The notes under the pieces were generated by a model, which worked only from the letters and a program-made list of their open reading frames with translations, had not been told where the DNA came from and did no database searches. From Sphingopyxis sp. (GTDB lineage Bacteria; Pseudomonadota; Alphaproteobacteria; Sphingomonadales; Sphingomonadaceae), in NCBI GenBank assembly GCA_026125835.1, contig JAHCKJ010000018.1:1-15698 (forward strand): a stretch of DNA of 15,698 bases, read 5' to 3'. Positions 13,080-15,698 of the stretch are shown piece after piece (the stretch's first letter is position 1; each line of letters opens with the position of its first letter). Position numbers and translations under genes: made by a program.

Positions 13080-14525
13080 ATGAGCGAAACCCTGCTTTCC
13101 TTCGAACCCGCAACCGGCGAAGAGCTGTGGCGTGGCACGGTTAGCGATGTCGAACACGAGGTTGCCATTGCGCGGCGCGCCTGGCCCGAGTGGGCGGCCA
13201 AACCGGTCACCTTTCGCACCGAAACGCTGCGCCGCTTTGCCGACCGGGTGCAGGCCGAAGGCGAGGCACTCGCCGACCTGATCGCGCGCGAAACCGGCAA
13301 GCCTTTGTGGGAAGCGCGTACCGAGGTCGAATCGGTCGCGAACAAGGTCGATATCTCGGTAAAGGCCTATGGCGAACGGACCCCGAACCGGCGGATCGAG
13401 GGCGCGATGGGGCTCCGCAACGCGGTGCGTCACAAACCGCATGGCGCTCTCGCGGTGCTCGGTCCCTATAATTTCCCCGCGCACCTGCCGAACGGCCATA
13501 TCGTCCCGGCATTGATCGCGGGCAATTCGGTGCTGTTCAAACCATCCGAAAAGACCCCCGCGGTCGGCGCCAAGCTGGTCGAACTTTATCATGAGGCGGG
13601 CGTGCCGCAGGACGTGCTGCGCCTGATCGTCGGTGGTCCCGATACGGGCAAGGCGCTGGCTGGGCACACCGGCATCGACGGCCTGCTGTTCACGGGTTCT
13701 GCGCGCACCGGGCTCGCACTCAACCGCCAGTTCGCCGACCAGCCGGGAAAGATGCTGGCGCTGGAGATGGGCGGCAACAACCCGATCGTCGTGTGGGACA
13801 CCGCCGACATTCGCACCGCGGCGATCATCGTCGTTCAATCCGCCTTCCTCAGCGCCGGGCAGCGGTGCAGCAACGCGCGGCGGCTGATCGTCCGCGACAC
13901 GCTGGCCGATGCACTGCTGGACGAGGTCAAGGTGCTCGCCAACCGGCTGATCGTCGACCATCCGCACGCCGATCCGGCGCCCTATATGGGGCCGGTGATT
14001 GACAATGAGGCCGCCGATGGTCTGACCGAAAGTTTCCTGATCCTGATGTCGAACGGCGGCCAGGTGATCCGCCACATGACGCGCCCGGTTGCGGGGCGCC
14101 CCTTCTTGACCCCCGGCATCATCGACGTCACGTCGATGCCGGAGCGCCCCGACATCGAGCTGTTCGGGCCGTTGCTGCAAGTGATCCGTGTCGCGACGTT
14201 CGAGGCCGCGATTGCAGAGGCGAACAACACCGCGTTCGGCCTGTCGGCGTCGCTGGTGGGCGGAACGCCGCAGCTGTACGACCAATTCTGGGCCAATGCG
14301 CGCGCCGGGGTGATCAACTGGAACCGCCCGACCAACGGCGCCTCGTCCGCCGCGCCCTTTGGGGGCATCGGTCTGTCGGGCAACCATCGCCCCAGCGCCT
14401 TTTACGCCGCCGATTATTGCGCCTACCCGGTCGCCTCGTCGGAAAGCGACGCGATGCGCGCGTCGATCGGGGTGGGGCTGCGCGATCCCGAAGGATCGCA
14501 GCTGGTGACGAAGAAATATCTCTGA
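13080..14525 (+). CDS. astD: Succinylglutamate-semialdehyde dehydrogenase (AstD type)
   Basis: This 481-residue aldehyde dehydrogenase matches the AstD group, which oxidises N-succinylglutamate semialdehyde to N-succinylglutamate in the arginine succinyltransferase pathway. The features are GPYNFPAHLPNGHIVPALIAGN with N131, cofactor K154 in FKPSEKTP, catalytic base E229 in ALEMGGNNP, nucleophile C263 in SAGQRCSNARR, and the C-terminal FGGIGLSGNHRPSA. The length is close to E. coli AstD. The open frame continues upstream, but ATG 13080 gives the family N-terminus. None of astA, astB, astC or astE is within view, so either the pathway genes are scattered or the enzyme has another semialdehyde substrate. 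The 128-base gap from the hydrolase shows no clear promoter. Confidence 0.87.
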   Translation: MSETLLSFEPATGEELWRGTVSDVEHEVAIARRAWPEWAAKPVTFRTETLRRFADRVQAEGEALADLIARETGKPLWEARTEVESVANKVDISVKAYGERTPNRRIEGAMGLRNAVRHKPHGALAVLGPYNFPAHLPNGHIVPALIAGNSVLFKPSEKTPAVGAKLVELYHEAGVPQDVLRLIVGGPDTGKALAGHTGIDGLLFTGSARTGLALNRQFADQPGKMLALEMGGNNPIVVWDTADIRTAAIIVVQSAFLSAGQRCSNARRLIVRDTLADALLDEVKVLANRLIVDHPHADPAPYMGPVIDNEAADGLTESFLILMSNGGQVIRHMTRPVAGRPFLTPGIIDVTSMPERPDIELFGPLLQVIRVATFEAAIAEANNTAFGLSASLVGGTPQLYDQFWANARAGVINWNRPTNGASSAAPFGGIGLSGNHRPSAFYAADYCAYPVASSESDAMRASIGVGLRDPEGSQLVTKKYL

Positions 14526-14529
14526 ATCC

Positions 14530-14545
14530 CGTCATTGCGAGCGAA
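14530..14545. repeat. Fragment of a dispersed GTCATTGCGAGCG repeat
   Basis: CGTCATTGCGAGCGAA appears just after the astD stop. This core is a well-known dispersed intergenic repeat in many bacterial genomes. Here it degrades into unrelated sequence, so it looks like a worn copy. The remaining 82 bases up to the siroheme methyltransferase start hold no recognisable signal. Confidence 0.45.
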
Positions 14546-14627
14546 AACGAGGCGGCGCAATTTTACCTACACCCCCGTCAACAAAGCCTGCTTTGCGCTT
14601 TTACGGCGTGCGAACCATGTTCCCGGG

Positions 14628-15416
14628 ATGGAAAAGACTCCCCCTCCTTCGGGCAAATTATGGTTGGTCGGCGCCGGTCCCGGCGATCCCGACCTGCTGA
14701 CCCTGCGCGCCGCGCGGCTGCTCGCGCATGCCGATCTGGTCGTGCATGACGGGCTGGTCGGCGAAGCCGTGCTCGCGCTGATTCCTGCCCATGTCGAACG
14801 GATCAGCGTCGCCAAGCAGCGCAGCCGCCACACGATGAAGCAGGAACTGATCAACGACCTGCTTGTCCGCGAAACGCTGGCGGGCAAGCAGGTCGTGCGG
14901 CTCAAAGGCGGCGACCCGTTCATCTTCGGGCGCGGCGGCGAGGAACTCGATGCCGCGCGTCAGGCTGGCATTGCGTGTGAGGTCGTTCCCGGCATCACCG
15001 CCGCCATGGGCTGCGCCGCGCAGGCCGGCCTCCCCCTCACCCACCGCGAGGACGCAAGCGCCGTCAGCTTTGTCGCGGGCCAGTGCAAGGATTTGAGCGA
15101 CCAGGATTGGTCCGGGCTCGCCGGGCATGGCCGCACCCTCGTCATCTATATGGGCATCGCCACCGCAACCGCGATCGCCGACAAGCTGATCGCCGACGGC
15201 GTGTCGCCCGACCTGCCCGTCGCGGTGATCGAGCGTGGGACGACCGCCGACGCGCGCGTCCTGCGCACCCTGCTCACCGACCTTGGCGATCTGGTCGCGC
15301 GCGAAGTGGTGAATAGCCCGGCGCTGATCATCGTCGGCAAAGTCGCGGCACGCGCCGATGCGCTCGACTGCCTCGGCGCCCCCGGGGTTGCTGAAAAATT
15401 GGGGAATTTTGCATGA
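14628..15416 (+). CDS. cobA: Uroporphyrinogen-III C-methyltransferase (SUMT)
   Basis: This 262-residue SAM-dependent methyltransferase converts uroporphyrinogen III to precorrin-2, the branch point to siroheme and cobalamin. Signature regions are VGAGPGDPDLLTLRAARLL (14-32), VVRLKGGDPFIFGRGGEE (89-106), VVPGITAAMG (119-128), LPLTHRE (135-141) and the C-terminal VVNSPALIIVGKVA (227-240). It is a stand-alone SUMT without the CysG oxidase/chelatase domain. The longest frame begins at TTG 14535, but ATG 14628 gives the normal N-terminus. The stop overlaps the ATG of the DUF2849 gene. In related bacteria this pair precedes the sulfite/nitrite reductase gene, so the likely job is siroheme supply for sulfite reductase. 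Confidence 0.95.
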   Translation: MEKTPPPSGKLWLVGAGPGDPDLLTLRAARLLAHADLVVHDGLVGEAVLALIPAHVERISVAKQRSRHTMKQELINDLLVRETLAGKQVVRLKGGDPFIFGRGGEELDAARQAGIACEVVPGITAAMGCAAQAGLPLTHREDASAVSFVAGQCKDLSDQDWSGLAGHGRTLVIYMGIATATAIADKLIADGVSPDLPVAVIERGTTADARVLRTLLTDLGDLVAREVVNSPALIIVGKVAARADALDCLGAPGVAEKLGNFA

Positions 15417-15698
15417 AACTGTTGACCGGCAACGACCTGAAAACGGGATTTGTCACTTGGTGGACCGGCGTCGACTGGTCGCTGCATATCGAGGACGCCG
15501 CCGACGTCGGCGAGGCTGGCGAGGCGATCCTTGCGGTCGAGGAAGCCGCGCGCCGCGTCAACGCGCCTTACATCATTGCGGGCGAGATGACGGCGGAAGG
15601 CCCGCGCCCCGCGCATATCAAGGAGCGCATCCGCGCGCTCGGCCCGACCGTGCGTCCCGACCTGACATTGAAACCCGCCGATCCGACGGCCGGCGACT
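15413..15698 (+). CDS. DUF2849 domain protein (partial, runs off the right edge)
   Basis: The ATG at 15413 overlaps the SUMT stop (ATGA), and GGGGA lies 8 bases before it inside the end of the SUMT gene, so the two are translationally coupled. The first 95 residues are visible (MKLLTGNDLKTGFVTWWTG, then an acidic segment, APYIIAGEMT and a proline-rich end). They match DUF2849, a family of about 100 residues found between SUMT and assimilatory sulfite reductase genes in alphaproteobacteria. Its biochemical role is unknown. The stop codon should lie just beyond the window. Confidence 0.88.
   Translation, partial: MKLLTGNDLKTGFVTWWTGVDWSLHIEDAADVGEAGEAILAVEEAARRVNAPYIIAGEMTAEGPRPAHIKERIRALGPTVRPDLTLKPADPTAGD

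Noticed and set aside
12984..14387. 467-residue minus-strand frame opposite astD
   Set aside because: Antisense shadow of a gene with intact aldehyde dehydrogenase motifs.

Overview
The window looks like a piece of an alphaproteobacterial chromosome, most likely Sphingomonadales (a Sphingopyxis/Sphingomonas-type genome). The reasons are the high-GC, GCC/CTG/CGC-rich coding on the right-hand 12.7 kb and the gene types: coniferyl aldehyde dehydrogenase, RcnB-like and SH3_4-type exported proteins, and a siroheme methyltransferase followed by a DUF2849 gene. Compact hairpin repeats of a kind common in sphingomonads also occur. This placement is recognition from sequence; no search was run.

Positions 1 to about 2915 look like the right end of an integrated mobile element. 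They are visibly more A/T-rich and hold accessory genes: the tail of an unidentified gene (2-97), a HEPN/MNT toxin-antitoxin pair (221-900), an unrecognised small protein (921-1313), a cluster of perfect hairpins (1327-1439), a complete tRNA-Leu(CAA) on the minus strand (1459-1543) and a minus-strand tyrosine recombinase (1637-2797). Immediately right of the recombinase, at 2916-2954, lies the 5' half of a second, different tRNA-Leu(CAA). It stops exactly at the end of its anticodon loop. I read this as the chromosomal attachment site, cut by the element. The intact tRNA-Leu(CAA) inside the element would then be a spare copy that covers the loss. This is the main candidate for something undescribed here.

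From about 2955 rightward is ordinary chromosome: an AI-2E family permease (3075-4193), convergent with a coniferyl aldehyde dehydrogenase (4225-5679, minus). The dehydrogenase is divergent from an acetyl-CoA acetyltransferase (5838-7025). Next come an RcnB-like exported protein (7256-7720) with an EcfG-like stress promoter candidate, convergent across a strong 16-bp terminator with an SH3-type exported protein (7781-8239, minus), and a D-2-hydroxyacid dehydrogenase (8365-9363). A minus-strand run follows: alpha/beta hydrolase (12951 to 12058), then glycosyltransferase (12052 to 10916), then nitronate monooxygenase-like protein (10813 to 9410). A lone AstD-type dehydrogenase (13080-14525) follows. 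The window ends in siroheme methyltransferase (14628-15416), translationally coupled to a DUF2849 gene that runs off the edge and probably begins a sulfite-assimilation operon.

Several starts differ from the longest open frame and were chosen on ribosome-binding sites or conserved N-termini: integrase 2797, hydroxyacid dehydrogenase 8365, nitronate monooxygenase 10813, glycosyltransferase 12052, siroheme methyltransferase 14628. The hydrolase appears to lack any standard start codon in the right place and may start at ATT. No rRNA, CRISPR array or insertion sequence was seen.
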